NCBI GenBank assembly: GCA_949318235.1 | Contig: CASGGR010000034.1 | Location: 1,317,501-1,381,500 of the forward strand | Origin: Ecdyonurus torrentis | Lineage: Eukaryota > Arthropoda > Insecta > Ephemeroptera > Heptageniidae | Direction of reading: 5' to 3' | Length of the DNA: 64,000 bases | In this document: positions 23,321 to 37,100 of the stretch, piece by piece | Layout: each line of letters opens with the position of its first letter | Numbering within the stretch: position 1 is the first letter of the stretch | Program-made: the position numbers and the translations under genes | Notes under the pieces: model-generated | Seen by the model: only the letters and a program-made list of their open reading frames with translations | What the model was told of the DNA's origin: nothing | The model's database searches: none

Positions 23321-25436
23321 GACTTGCAAAGAAAAGGTTATTACACCTTAATCGCACCAATGCAAACTTTCGCAGTTATAGAGAATCTAAGTGCTTTCTC
23401 ATCGTACTTTTCAGACTGTTAATACGATTTTTGATGATATCTCCGAAACTAATAAAGCTACAGGTTTACGGTTTTAACTAAAATGTAGCACTAACAGACT
23501 TGCAAAGAAAAGGTTATTACACCTTTATCGCTCCAATGCAAACTTTCGCAGTTATAGAGAATCTCAGTGCTTTCACATTGTACTTTTTAGACTGTGAATA
23601 AGATTTTTGATGATGTCTCTGAAACTAGTAAAGCTACAGGCTTGCGGTTTAAACTAAAATGTAGGACTAACAGACTTGCAAAGTAAAGGTTATTACACCT
23701 TAATCGCTCCAATGCAAACTTTCGCAGTTATAGAGAATCTCAGTGCTTTCTCATCGTACTTTTCAGACTGTGAATACGATTTTCGATGATATCTCCGAAA
23801 GTAATAAAGCTACAGGCTTGCTGTTTGAACTAAAATGTAGGACTAAAAGACTTGCAAAGAAAAGGTTATTACACCTTAATCGCTCCAATGCAAACTTTCG
23901 CAGTTATAGAGAATCTCAGTGCTTTCTTATTGTACTTTTTAGACTGTGAATAAGATTTTTGATGATATCTCTGAATTTAATAAAGCTACAGGCTTGCGGT
24001 TTGAACTTAAATGTAGGACTAACAGACTTTCAAAGAAAATGTTATTACACCTTAATCACTCCAATGCAAACTTTCGCAGTTATAGAAAATCTCAGTGCTT
24101 TCTCATTGTACATTTTAGACGATGAATAAGATTTTTGATGATATATCCGAAACTAATAAAGCTACAGGCTTGCGGTTTGATTTAAAATGTAGGACTAACA
24201 GACTTGCAAAGAAAAGGTTATTACACCTTAATCGCTCCAATGTAAACTTTCGCAGTTATAGAGAATCTCAGTGCTTTCTCATAGTACCTTTCAGACTGTG
24301 AATACGATTTTTGATGATATCTCCGAAACTAATAAAGCTACAGGCTTGCGGTTTGAACTAAAATGTAGGACTAACAGACTGGCAAAGAAAAGTTTATTAC
24401 ACCTTAATCGCTCCAATGCAAACTTTCGCAGTTATAGAGAATCTCAGTGCTTTCTCATTGTACTTTTTAGACTGTGAATAAGATTTTTGATGATATCTCT
24501 GAATTTAATAAAGCTACAAGCTTGCGGTTTGAACTTAAATGTAGGACTAACAGACTTGCAAAGAAAAGGTTATTACACCTTAATCGCTCGAAGGCAAACT
24601 TGCGCAGTTATAGGGAATCTCAGTGCTTTCTCATCTTACTTTTCGGATTGTGAATACAATTTTTGATGATATCTCCGAAACTAATAAAGCTACAAGCTTG
24701 CGGTTTGAACCTTAATGTACTAATAACAGACTTGCAAAGAAAAGGTTATTACACCTTAATCGCACCAATGCAAACTTTCGCAGTTATAGAGAATCTAAGT
24801 GCTTTCTCATCGTACTTTTCAGACTGTTAATACGATTTTTGATGATATCTCCGAAACTAATAAAGCTACAGGTTTACGGTTTTAACTAAAATGTAGCACT
24901 AACAGACTTGCAAAGAAAAGGTTATTACACCTTAATCGCTCCAATGCAAACTTTCGCAGTTATAGAGAATCTCAGTGCTTTCACATTGTACTTTTTAGAC
25001 TGTGAATAAGATTTTTGATGATGTCTCTGAAACTAGTAAAGCTACAGGCTTGCGGTTTAAACTAAAATGTAGGACTAACAGACTTGCAAAGTAAAGGTTA
25101 TTACACCTTAATCGCTCCAATGCAAACTTTCGCAGTTATAGAGAATCTCAGTGCTTTCTCATCGTACTTTTCAGACTGTGAATACGATTTTCGATGATAT
25201 CTCCGAAAGTAATAAAGCTACAGGCTTGCTGTTTGAACTAAAATGTAGGACTAAAAGACTTGCAAAGAAAAGGTTATTACACCTTAATCGCTCCAATGCA
25301 AACTTTCGCAGTTATAGAGAATCTCAGTGCTTTCTCATTGTACTTTTTAGACTGTGAATAAGATTTTTGATGATATCTCTGAATTTAATAAAGCTACAGG
25401 CTTGCGGTTTGAACTTAAATGTAGGACTAACAGACT
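22621..25436. repeat. 8-monomer HOR, two tandem copies (1,408 bp each)
   Basis: 22,621-24,028 is followed by 24,029-25,436 in the same subtype order. Both contain a hybrid monomer (23,306-23,345 and 24,714-24,753) joining TACTAATAACAG to GGTTATTACACCTTAATCGC. They also share AAAGTAAAGG (23,681 and 25,089) and GAAAGTAATAAAGC. The tandem junction is a hybrid monomer around 24,000-24,030, switching from GAATTTAATAAAGC to TTTCAAAGAAAATG. Confidence 0.8.
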
Positions 25437-25599
25437 TGCAAAGAAAAGGTTATTACACCTTAATCGCTCGAAGGCAAACTTGCGCAGTTATAGGGAATCT
25501 CAGTGCTTTCTCATCGTACTTTTCGGATTGTGAATACGATTTTTGATGATATCTCCGAAACTAATAAAGCTACAAGCTTGCGGTTTGAACCTTAATGTA

Positions 25600-26040
25600 G
25601 GACTAACAGTCTTGCAAAGCAAAGGTTATTACACCTTAATCGCTCCAATGCAAACTTTTGCAGTTATAGAGAATCTCAGTGCTTTCTCATCGTACTTTTT
25701 AGACTGTGAATACAATTTTTGATGATATCTCTGACACTATTAAAGCTACAGGCTTGCGGTTTAAACTAAAATGTAGGACTAACAGACTTGCAAAGAAAAG
25801 ATTATTACACCTTAATCGCACCAATGCAAACTTTCGCAGTTATAGAGAATCTCAGTGCTTTCTCATAGTACTTTTCAGACTGTGAATACGATTTTTGATG
25901 ATATCTCCGAAACTAATAAAGCTACAGGCTTGCGGTTTAAACTAAAATGTAGGACTAACAGACTTGCAAAGAAAAGATTATTACACCTTAATTACTCCAA
26001 TGCAATCTTTCGCAGTTATAGAGAATCTCAGTGCTTTCTC
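25600..26040. repeat. Atypical monomers with region-C marks inside region B
   Basis: These monomers carry variants otherwise typical of the array after 27.8 kb, such as AAAGCAAAGG (25,616) and GCAATCTTTCG (26,003). They also carry private changes: AACAGTCTTGC, CTGACACTATTAAAGC and TTAATTACTCC. They may be an older exchange with the region-C family or independent drift. AAAGCAAAGG also occurs once at 11,145, so that mark alone is not decisive. Confidence 0.5.
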
Positions 26041-27765
26041 ATTGTACTTTTTAGACTGTGAATAAGATTTTTGATGATATCTCTGAATTTAATAAAGCTA
26101 CAAGCTTGCGGTTTGAACGTAAATGTAGGACTAACAGACTTGCAAAGAAAAGGTTATTACACCTTAATCGCTCGAAGGCAAACTTGCGCAGTTATAGGGA
26201 ATCTCAGTGCTTTCTCATCTTACTTTTCGGATTGTGAATACAATTTTTGATGATATCTCCGAAACTAATAAAGCTACAAGCTTGCGGTTTGAACCTTAAT
26301 GTACTAATAACAGACTTGCAAAGAAAAGGTTATAACACCCTAATTGCTCCAATGCAAACTTGCGCAGTTATAGAGAATCTCAGTGCGTTCTAATCATACT
26401 TTTCGGACTGTGAATACGATTTTTGATGATATCTCCGAAACTAATAAAGCTACAAGCTTGCGGTTTGAACCTTAATGTACTACTAACAGACTTGCAAAGA
26501 AAAGGTTATTACACCTTAATCGCACCAATGCAAACTTTCGCAGTTATAGAGAATCTAAGTGCTTTCTCATCGTACTTTTCAGACTGTGAATACGATTTTT
26601 GATGATATCTCCGAAACTAATAAAGCTACAGGTTTACGGTTTTAACTAAAATGTAGGACTAACAGACTTGCAAAGAAAAGGTTATTACACCTTAATCGCA
26701 CCAATGCAAACTTTCGCAGTTATAGAGAATCTCAGTGCTTTCACATTGTACTTTTTAGACTGTGAATAAGAATTTTGATGATGTCTCTGAAACTAGTAAA
26801 GCTACAGGCTTGCGGTTTGAACTAAAATGTAGTACTAACAGACTTGCAAAGAAAAGGTTATAACACCTTAATCGCTCCAATGCAAACTTTCGCAGTTATA
26901 GAGAATCTCAGTGCTTTCTCATCGTACTTTTCAGACTGTGAATACGATTTTCGATGATATCTCCGAAACTAATAAAGCTACAGGCTTGCGGTTTGAACTA
27001 AAATGTAGAACTAAAAGACTTGCAAAGAAAAGGTTAATACACCTTCATCGCTCCAATGCAAACTTTCGCAGTTATAGAGAATCTCAGTGCTTTCTCATTG
27101 TACTTTTCAGACTGTGAATACGATTTTTGATGATATCTCTGAAACTAATAAAGCTACAGGCTTGCGGTTTGAATTTAAATGTAGGACTAACAGACTTTCA
27201 AAGAAAATGTTATTACACCTTAATCACTCCAATGCAAACTTTCGCAGTTATAGAAAATCTCAGTGCTTTCTCATTGTACATTTTAGACGATGAATAAAAT
27301 TTTTGATGATATATCCGAAACTAATAAAGCTACAGGCTTGCGGTTTGATTTAAAATGTAGGACTAACAGACTTGCAAAGAAAAGGTTATTACACCTTAAT
27401 CGCTCCAATGTAAACTTTCGCAGTTATAGAGAATCTCAGTGCTTTCTCATAGTACCTTTCAGACTGTGAATACGATTTTTGATGATATCTCCGAAACTAA
27501 TAAAGCTACAGGCTTGCGGTTTGAACTAAAATGTAGGACTAACAGACTGGCAAAGAAAAGGTTATTACACCTTAATCGCTCCAATGCAAACTTTCGCAGT
27601 TATAGAGAATCTCAGTGCTTTCTCATTGTACTTTTTAGACTGTGAATAAGATTTTTGATGATATCTCTGAATTTAATAAAGCTACAAGCTTGCGGTTTGA
27701 ACTTAAATGTAGGACTAACAGACTTGCAAAGAAAAGGTTATTACACCTTAATCGCTCGAAGGCAA
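26040..27765. repeat. Third copy of the ~1.7-kb region-B block
   Basis: Matches 21,464-23,189 at 4,576 bp (26 monomers) and, through it, about 15,440-17,165. GAACGTAAATG at 26,115, TTCGGATTGTGAATACAA, GTTCTAATCATAC, CACCTTCATCGC and CATTTTAGACGATG recur in the same order. The block ends in a hybrid monomer near 27,755-27,780 that leads into region C. Confidence 0.75.
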
Positions 27766-28142
27766 ACTTTCGCAGTTATAGAGAATCTCAGTGCTTTCTC
27801 ATCGTACTTTTCAGACTGTGAATACGATTTTTGATAATATCTCCAAAACTAATAAAGCTACAGGCTTCCGGTTTGAACTAAAATGTAAGACTAACAGACT
27901 TGCAAAGAAAAAGTTATTACACCTTAATCGCTCCAATGCAAACTTTCGCAGTTATAGAGAATCTCAGTGCTTTCTCATTGTACTTTTTAGACTGTGAATA
28001 AGATTTTTGATGATATCTCTGAAACTAGTAAAGCTACAGGCTTGCGGTTTGAACTAAAATGTAGGACTAACAGACTTGCAAAGAAAAGGTTATTACACCT
28101 TAATCGCACCAATGCAAACTTTCGCAGTTATAGAGAATCTCA

Positions 28143-31080
28143 GTGCTTTCTCATAATACTTTTCAGACTGTGAATACGATTTTTGATGATATCTTCGAAA
28201 CTAATATATCTACAGGCTTGCGGTTTGAACTAAAATGTAGGACTAACAGACTTGCAAAGAAAAGGTTATTACACCTTAATCGCTCCAATGCAAACTTTCG
28301 CAGTTATAGAGAATCTCAGTGCTTTCTCATCGTACTTTTCAGACCGTAAATACGATTTTTTATGATATCTCCAAAACTAATAAAGCTACAGGCTTGCGGT
28401 TTGAACTAAAATGTAGGACTAACAGACTTGCAAAGAAAAGGTTTTTACACCTTAATCGCTCCAATGCAAACTTTCGCAGTTATAGAGAATCTCAGTGCTT
28501 TCTCATTGTACTTTTTAGACTGTGAACAAGATTTTTGATAATACCTCTAAAACTAGTAAAGCTACAGGCTTGCGGTTTGAAAGAAAATGTAGGACTAACA
28601 GACTTGCAAAGAAAAGGTTATTACACCTCAATCGCTCCAATGTAAACTTTCGCAGTTATAGAGAATATCAGTGCTTTCTCATCGTACTTTTCAGACAGTG
28701 AATACGATTTTTGATGATATCTCCGAAACTAATAAAGCTATTGGCTTGCTGTTTAAACTAAAATGTAGGACTAACAGACTTGCAAAGAAAAGGTTATTAC
28801 ACCTTCATCGCTCCAATGCAATCTTTCGCAGTTATAGAGAATCTCAGTGCTTTCTCATCGTACTTTTTAGACTGTGCATACGATTTTGGATGATATCTTT
28901 AAAACTAATAAAGCTACAGGCTTGCGGTTTGAACTAAAATGTAGGACTAACAGACTTGCAAAGCAAAGGTTATTACATCTTAAACGCTCCAATGCAAACT
29001 ATCGCAGTTATAGAGAATCTCAGTGCTTTCTCATCGTACTTTTTAGACTGTGAATACGATTTTTGATGATATCTCCAAAACTAATAAAGCTACAGGCTTC
29101 CGGTTTGAACTAAAATGTAAGACTAACAGACTTGCAAAGAAAAAGTTATTACACCTTAATCGCTCCAATGCAAACTTTCGCAGTTATAGAGAATCTCAGT
29201 GCTTTCTCATTGTACTTTTTAGACTGTGAATAAGATTTTTGATGATATCTCTGAAACTAATAAAGCTACAGGCTTGCGGTTTGAACTAAAATGTAGGACT
29301 AACAGACTTGCAAAGAAAAGGTTATTACACCCTAATCGCACCAATGCAAACTTTCGCAGTTATAGAGAATCTCAGTGCTTTCTCATAATACTTTTCAGAC
29401 TGTGAATACGATTTTTGATGATATCTTCGAAACTAATAAATCTACAGGCTTGCGGTTTGAACTAAAATGTAGGACTAACAGACTTGCAAAGAAAAGGTTA
29501 TTACACCTTAATCGCTCCAATGCAAACTTTCGCAGTTATAGAGAATCTCAGTGCTTTCTCATCGTACTTTTCAGACCGTAAATACGATTTTTTATGATAT
29601 CTCCAAAACTAATAAAGCTACAGGCTTGCGGTTTGAACTAAAATGTAGGACTAACAGACTTGCAAAGAAAAGGTTATTACACCTTAATCGCACCAATGCA
29701 AACTTTCGCAGTTATAGAGAATCTCAGTGCTTTCTCATAATACTTTTCAGACTGTGAATACGATTTTTGATGATATCTTCGAAACTAATAAATCTACAGG
29801 CTTGCGGTTTGAACTAAAATGTAGGACTAACAGACTTGCAAAGAAAAGGTTATTACACCTTAATCGCTCCAATGCAAACTTTCGCAGTTATAGAGAATCT
29901 CAGTGCTTTCTCATCGTACTTTTCAGACCGTAAATACGATTTTTTATGATATCTCCAAAACTAATAAAGCTACAGGCTTGCGGTTTGAACTAAAATGTAG
30001 GACTAACAGACTTGCAAAGAAAAGGTTTTTACACCTTAATCGCTCCAATGCAAACTTTCGCAGTTATAGAGAATCTCAGTGCTTTCTCATTGTACTTTTT
30101 AGACTGTGAACAAGATTTTTGATAATACCTCTAAAACTAGTAAAGCTACAGGCTTGCGGTTTGAAAGAAAATGTAGGACTAACAGACTTGCAAAGAAAAG
30201 GTTATTACACCTCAATCGCTCCAATGTAAACTTTCGCAGTTATAGAGAATATCAGTGCTTTCTCATCGTACTTTTCAGACAGTGAATACGATTTTTGATG
30301 ATATCTCCGAAACTAATAAAGCTATTGGCTTGCTGTTTAAACTAAAATGTAGGACTAACAGACTTGCAAAGAAAAGGTTATTACACCTTCATCGCTCCAA
30401 TGCAATCTTTCGCAGTTATAGAGAATCTCAGTGCTTTCTCATCGTACTTTTTAGACTGTGCATACGATTTTGGATGATATCTTTAAAACTAATAAAGCTA
30501 CAGGCTTGCGGTTTGAACTAAAATGTAGGACTAACAGACTTGCAAAGCAAAGGTTATTACATCTTAAACGCTCCAATGCAAACTATCGCAGTTATAGAGA
30601 ATCTCAGTGCTTTCTCATCGTACTTTTTAGACTGTGAATACGATTTTTGATGATATCTCCAAAACTAATAAAGCTACAGGCTTCCGGTTTGAACTAAAAT
30701 GTAAGACTAACAGACTTGCAAAGAAAAAGTTATTACACCTTAATCGCTCCAATGCAAACTTTCGCAGTTATAGAGAATCTCAGTGCTTTCTCATTGTACT
30801 TTTTAGACTGTGAATAAGATTTTTGATGATATCTCTGAAACTAGTAAAGCTACAGGCTTGCGGTTTGAACTAAAATGTAGGACTAACAGACTTGCAAAGA
30901 AAAGGTTATTACACCCTAATCGCACCAATGCAAACTTTCGCAGTTATAGAGAATCTCAGTGCTTTCTCATAATACTTTTCAGACTGTGAATACGATTTTT
31001 GATGATATCTTCGAAACTAATAAATCTACAGGCTTGCGGTTTGAACTAAAATGTAGGACTAACAGACTTGCAAAGAAAAG
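28143..31080. repeat. 9-monomer-spaced duplication at the start of region C
   Basis: About 28,143-29,500 recurs at 29,727-31,080, 1,584 bp away. Order of marks: ATAATAC monomer, AGACCGTAAATACG monomer, GAACAAG monomer, the ATATCAGTGC monomer with GCTATTGGCTTGCTG, and the GTGCATACG monomer. Differences include AATATATCTACAGG near 28,204 against AATAAATCTACAGG, and ACTAATAAAGC near 29,250 against ACTAGTAAAGC. Confidence 0.65.
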
Positions 31081-31134
31081 GTTATTACACCCTAATCGCA
31101 CCAATGCAAACTTTCGCAGTTATAGAGAATCTCA

Positions 31135-34100
31135 GTGCTTTCTCATAATACTTTTCAGACTGTGAATACGATTTTTGATGATATCTTCGAAACTAATAAA
31201 TCTACAGGCTTGCGGTTTGAACTAAAATGTAGGACTAACAGACTTGCAAAGAAAAGGTTATTACACCTTAATCGCTCCAATGCAAACTTTCGCAGTTATA
31301 GAGAATCTCAGTGCTTTCTCATCGTACTTTTCAGACCGTAAATACGATTTTTTATGATATCTCCAAAACTAATAAAGCTACAGGCTTGCGGTTTGAACTA
31401 AAATGTAGGACTAACAGACTTGCAAAGAAAAGGTTATTACACCTTAATCGCACCAATGCAAACTTTCGCAGTTATAGAGAATCTCAGTGCTTTCTCATAA
31501 TACTTTTCAGACTGTGAATACGATTTTTGATGATATCTTCGAAACTAATAAATCTACAGGCTTGCGGTTTGAACTAAAATGTAGGACTAACAGACTTGCA
31601 AAGAAAAGGTTATTACACCTTAATCGCTCCAATGCAAACTTTCGCAGTTATAGAGAATCTCAGTGCTTTCTCATCGTACTTTTCAGACCGTAAATACGAT
31701 TTTTTATGATATCTCCAAAACTAATAAAGCTACAGGCTTGCGGTTTGAACTAAAATGTAGGACTAACAGACTTGCAAAGAAAAGGTTTTTACACCTTAAT
31801 CGCTCCAATGCAAACTTTCGCAGTTATAGAGAATCTCAGTGCTTTCTCATTGTACTTTTTAGACTGTGAACAAGATTTTTGATAATACCTCTAAAACTAG
31901 TAAAGCTACAGGCTTGCGGTTTGAAAGAAAATGTAGGACTAACAGACTTGCAAAGAAAAGGTTATTACACCTCAATCGCTCCAATGTAAACTTTCGCAGT
32001 TATAGAGAATATCAGTGCTTTCTCATCGTACTTTTCAGACAGTGAATACGATTTTTGATGATATCTCCGAAACTAATAAAGCTATTGGCTTGCTGTTTAA
32101 ACTAAAATGTAGGACTAACAGACTTGCAAAGAAAAGGTTATTACACCTTCATCGCTCCAATGCAATCTTTCGCAGTTATAGAGAATCTCAGTGCTTTCTC
32201 ATCGTACTTTTTAGACTGTGCATACGATTTTGGATGATATCTTTAAAACTAATAAAGCTACAGGCTTGCGGTTTGAACTAAAATGTAGGACTAACAGACT
32301 TGCAAAGCAAAGGTTATTACATCTTAAACGCTCCAATGCAAACTATCGCAGTTATAGAGAATCTCAGTGCTTTCTCATCGTACTTTTTAGACTGTGAATA
32401 CGATTTTTGATGATATCTCCAAAACTAATAAAGCTACAGGCTTCCGGTTTGAACTAAAATGTAAGACTAACAGACTTGCAAAGAAAAAGTTATTACACCT
32501 TAATCGCTCCAATGCAAACTTTCGCAGTTATAGAGAATCTCAGTGCTTTCTCATTGTACTTTTTAGACTGTGAATAAGATTTTTGATGATATCTCTGAAA
32601 CTAGTAAAGCTACAGGCTTGCGGTTTGAACTAAAATGTAGGACTAACAGACTTGCAAAGAAAAGGTTATTACACCCTAATCGCACCAATGCAAACTTTCG
32701 CAGTTATAGAGAATCTCAGTGCTTTCTCATAATACTTTTCAGACTGTGAATACGATTTTTGATGATATCTTCGAAACTAATAAATCTACAGGCTTGCGGT
32801 TTGAACTAAAATGTAGGACTAACAGACTTGCAAAGAAAAGGTTATTACACCTTAATCGCTCCAATGCAAACTTTCGCAGTTATAGAGAATCTCAGTGCTT
32901 TCTCATCGTACTTTTCAGACCGTAAATACGATATTTTATGATATCTCCAAAACTAATAAAGCTACAGGCTTGCGGTTTGAACTAAAATGTAGGACTAACA
33001 GACTTGCAAAGAAAAGGTTTTGTTACCTTAATCGCTCCAATGCAAACTCTCGCAGTTATAGAGAATCTCAGTGCTTTCTCATTGTACTTTTTAGACTGTG
33101 GACAAGATTTTTGATAATACCTCTAAAACTAGTAAAGCAACAGGCTTGCGGTTTGAAAGAAAATGTAGGACTAACAGACTTGCAAAGAAAAGGTTATTAC
33201 ACCTCAATCGCTCCAATGTAAACTTTCGCAGTTATAGAGAATATCAGTGCTTTCTCATCGTACTTTTCAGACAGTGAATACGATTTTTGATGATATCTCC
33301 GAAACTAATAAAGCTATTGGCTTGCTGTTTAAACTAAAATGTAGGACTAACAGACTTGCAAAGAAAAGGTTATTACACCTTCATCGCTCCAATGCAATCT
33401 TTCGCAGTTATAGAGAATCTCAGTGCTTTCTCATCGTACTTTTTAGACTGTGCATACGATTTTGGATGATATCTTTAAAACTAATAAAGCTACAGGCTTG
33501 CGGTTTGAACTAAAATGTAGGACTAACAGACTTGCAAAGCAAAGGTTATTACATCTTAAACGCTCCAATGCAAACTATCGCAGTTATAGAGAATCTCAGT
33601 GCTTTCTCATCGTACTTTTTAGACTGTGAATACGATTTTTGATGATATCTCCGATACTTATAAAGCTACAGGCTTGCGGTTTGAACTAAAATGTAGGACT
33701 ATCAGACATGCAAAGAAAAGGTTATTACACCTGAATCGCTCCACTGCAAACTTGCGCAGTTATAGAGAATCTCAGTGCTTTCTCATTGTACTTTTTAGAC
33801 TGTGAATACGATTTTTGATGATATCTCCGAAACTAATAAAGCTACAGGCTTGCGGTTTGAAATAAAATGTAGGACTAACAGACTTGCAAAGAAAAGGATA
33901 TTACACCTTAATCGCACCAATGCAAACTTTCGCAGTTATAGAGAATCTCAGTGCTTTCTCATAATACTTTTCAGACTGTGAATACGATTTTTGATGATAT
34001 CTTCGAAACTAATAAATCTACAGGCTTGCGGTTTGAACTAAAATGTAGGACTAACAGACTTGCAAAGAAAAGGTTATTAAACCCTTATCGCACCAATGCA

Positions 34101-37100
34101 AACTTTCGTAGTTATAGAGAATCTCAGTGCTTTCTCATCGTACTTTTTAGACTGTGCATACGATTTTGGATGATATCTTTAAAACTAATAAAGCTACAGG
34201 CTTGCGGTTTGAACTAAAATGTAGGACTAACAGACTTGCAAAGCAAAGGTTATTACATCTTAAACGCTCCAATGCAAACTATCGCAGTTATAGAGAATCT
34301 CAGTGCTTTCTCATCGTACTTTTTAGACTGTGAATACGATTTTTGATGATATCTCCAAAACTAATAAAGCTACAGGCTTCCGGTTTGAACTAAAATGTAA
34401 GACTAACAGACTTGCAAAGAAAAAGTTATTACACCTTAATCGCTCCAATGCAAACTTTCGCAGTTATAGAGAATCTCAGTGCTTTCTCATTGTACTTTTT
34501 AGACTGTGAATAAGATTTTTGATGATATCTCTGAAACTAATAAAGCTACAGGCTTGCGGTTTGAACTAAAATGTAGGACTAACAGACTTGCAAAGAAAAG
34601 GTTATTACACCCTAATCGCACCAATGCAAACTTTCGCAGTTATAGAGAATCTCAGTGCTTTCTCATAATACTTTTCAGACTGTGAATACGATTTTTAATG
34701 ATATCTTCGAAACTAATAAATCTACAGGCTTGCGGTTTGAACTAAAATGTAGGACTAACAGACTTGCAAAGAAAAGGTTATTACACCTTAATCGCTCCAA
34801 TGCAAACTTTCGCAGTTATAGAGAATCTCAGTGCTTTCTCATCGTACTTTTCAGACCGTAAATACGATTTTTTATGATATCTCCAAAACTAATAAAGCTA
34901 CAGGCTTGCGGTTTGAACTAAAATGTAGGACTAACAGACTTGCAAAGAAAAGGTTATTACACCTTAATCGCACCAATGCAAACTTTCGCAGTTATAGAGA
35001 ATCTCAGTGCTTTCTCATAATACTTTTCAGACTGTGAATACGATTTTTGATGATATCTTCGAAACTAATAAATCTACAGGCTTGCGGTTTGAACTAAAAT
35101 GTAGGACTAACAGACTTGCAAAGAAAAGGTTATTACACCTTAATCGCTCCAATGCAAACTTTCGCAGTTATAGAGAATCTCAGTGCTTTCTCATCGTACT
35201 TTTCAGACCGTAAATACGATTTTTTATGATATCTCCAAAACTAATAAAGCTACAGGCTTGCGGTTTGAACTAAAATGTAGGACTAACAGACTTGCAAAGA
35301 AAAGGTTTTTACACCTTAATCGCTCCAATGCAAACTTTCGCAGTTATAGAGAATCTCAGTGCTTTCTCATTGTACTTTTTAGACTGTGAACAAAATTTTT
35401 GATAATACCTCTAAAACTAGTAAAGCTACAGGCTTGCGGTTTGAAAGAAAATGTAGGACTAACAGACTTGCAAAGAAAAGGTTATTACACCTCAATCGCT
35501 CCAATGTAAACTTTCGCAGTTATAGAGAATATCAGTGCTTTCTCATCGTACTTTTCAGACAGTGAATACGATTTTTGATGATATCTCCGAAACTAATAAA
35601 GCTATTGGCTTGCTGTTTAAACTAAAATGTAGGACTAACAGACTTGCAAAGAAAAGGTTATTACACCTTCATCGCTCCAATGCAATCTTTCGCAGTTATA
35701 GAGAATCTCAGTGCTTTCTCATCGTACTTTTTAGACTGTGCATACGATTTTGGATGATATCTTTAAAACTAATAAAGCTACAGGCTTGCGGTTTGAACTA
35801 AAATGTAGGACTAACAGACTTGCAAAGCAAAGGTTATTACATCTTAAACGCTCCAATGCAAACTATCGCAGTTATAGAGAATCTCAGTGCTTTCTCATCG
35901 TACTTTTTAGACTGTGAATACGATTTTTGATGATATCTCCAAAACTAATAAAGCTACAGGCTTCCGGTTTGAACTAAAATGTAAGACTAACAGACTTGCA
36001 AAGAAAAAGTTATTACACCTTAATCGCTCCAATGCAAACTTTCGCAGTTATAGAGAATCTCAGTGCTTTCTCATTGTACTTTTTAGACTGTGAATAAGAT
36101 TTTTGATGATATCTCTGAAACTAGTAAAGCTACAGGCTTGCGGTTTGAACTAAAATGTAGGACTAACAGACTTGCAAAGAAAAGGTTATTACACCCTAAT
36201 CGCACCAATGCAAACTTTCGCAGTTATAGAGAATCTCAGTGCTTTCTCATAATACTTTTCAGACTGTGAATACGATTTTTGATGATATCTTCGAAACTAA
36301 TAAATCTACAGGCTTGCGGTTTGAACTAAAATGTAGGACTAACAGACTTGCAAAGAAAAGGTTATTACACCTTAATCGCTCCAATGCAAACTTTCGCAGT
36401 TATAGAGAATCTCAGTGCTTTCTCATCGTACTTTTCAGACCGTAAATACGATATTTTATGATATCTCCAAAACTAATAAAGCTACAGGCTTGCGGTTTGA
36501 ACTAAAATGTAGGACTAACAGACTTGCAAAGAAAAGGTTTTGTTACCTTAATCGCTCCAATGCAAACTCTCGCAGTTATAGAGAATCTCAGTGCTTTCTC
36601 ATTGTACTTTTTAGACTGTGAACAAGATTTTTGATAATACCTCTAAAACTAGTAAAGCAACAGGCTTGCGGTTTGAAAGAAAATGTAGGACTAACAGACT
36701 TGCAAAGAAAAGGTTATTACACCTCAATCGCTCCAATGTAAACTTTCGCAGTTATAGAGAATATCAGTGCTTTCTCATCGTACTTTTCAGACAGTGAATA
36801 CGATTTTTGATGATATCTCCGAAACTAATAAAGCTATTGGCTTGCTGTTTAAACTAAAATGTAGGACTAACAGACTTGCAAAGAAAAGGTTATTACACCT
36901 TCATCGCTCCAATGCAATCTTTCGCAGTTATAGAGAATCTCAGTGCTTTCTCATCGTACTTTTTAGACTGTGCATACGATTTTGGATGATATCTTTAAAA
37001 CTAATAAAGCTACAGGCTTGCGGTTTGAACTAAAATGTAGGACTAACAGACTTGCAAAGCAAAGGTTATTACATCTTAAACGCTCCAATGCAAACTATCG

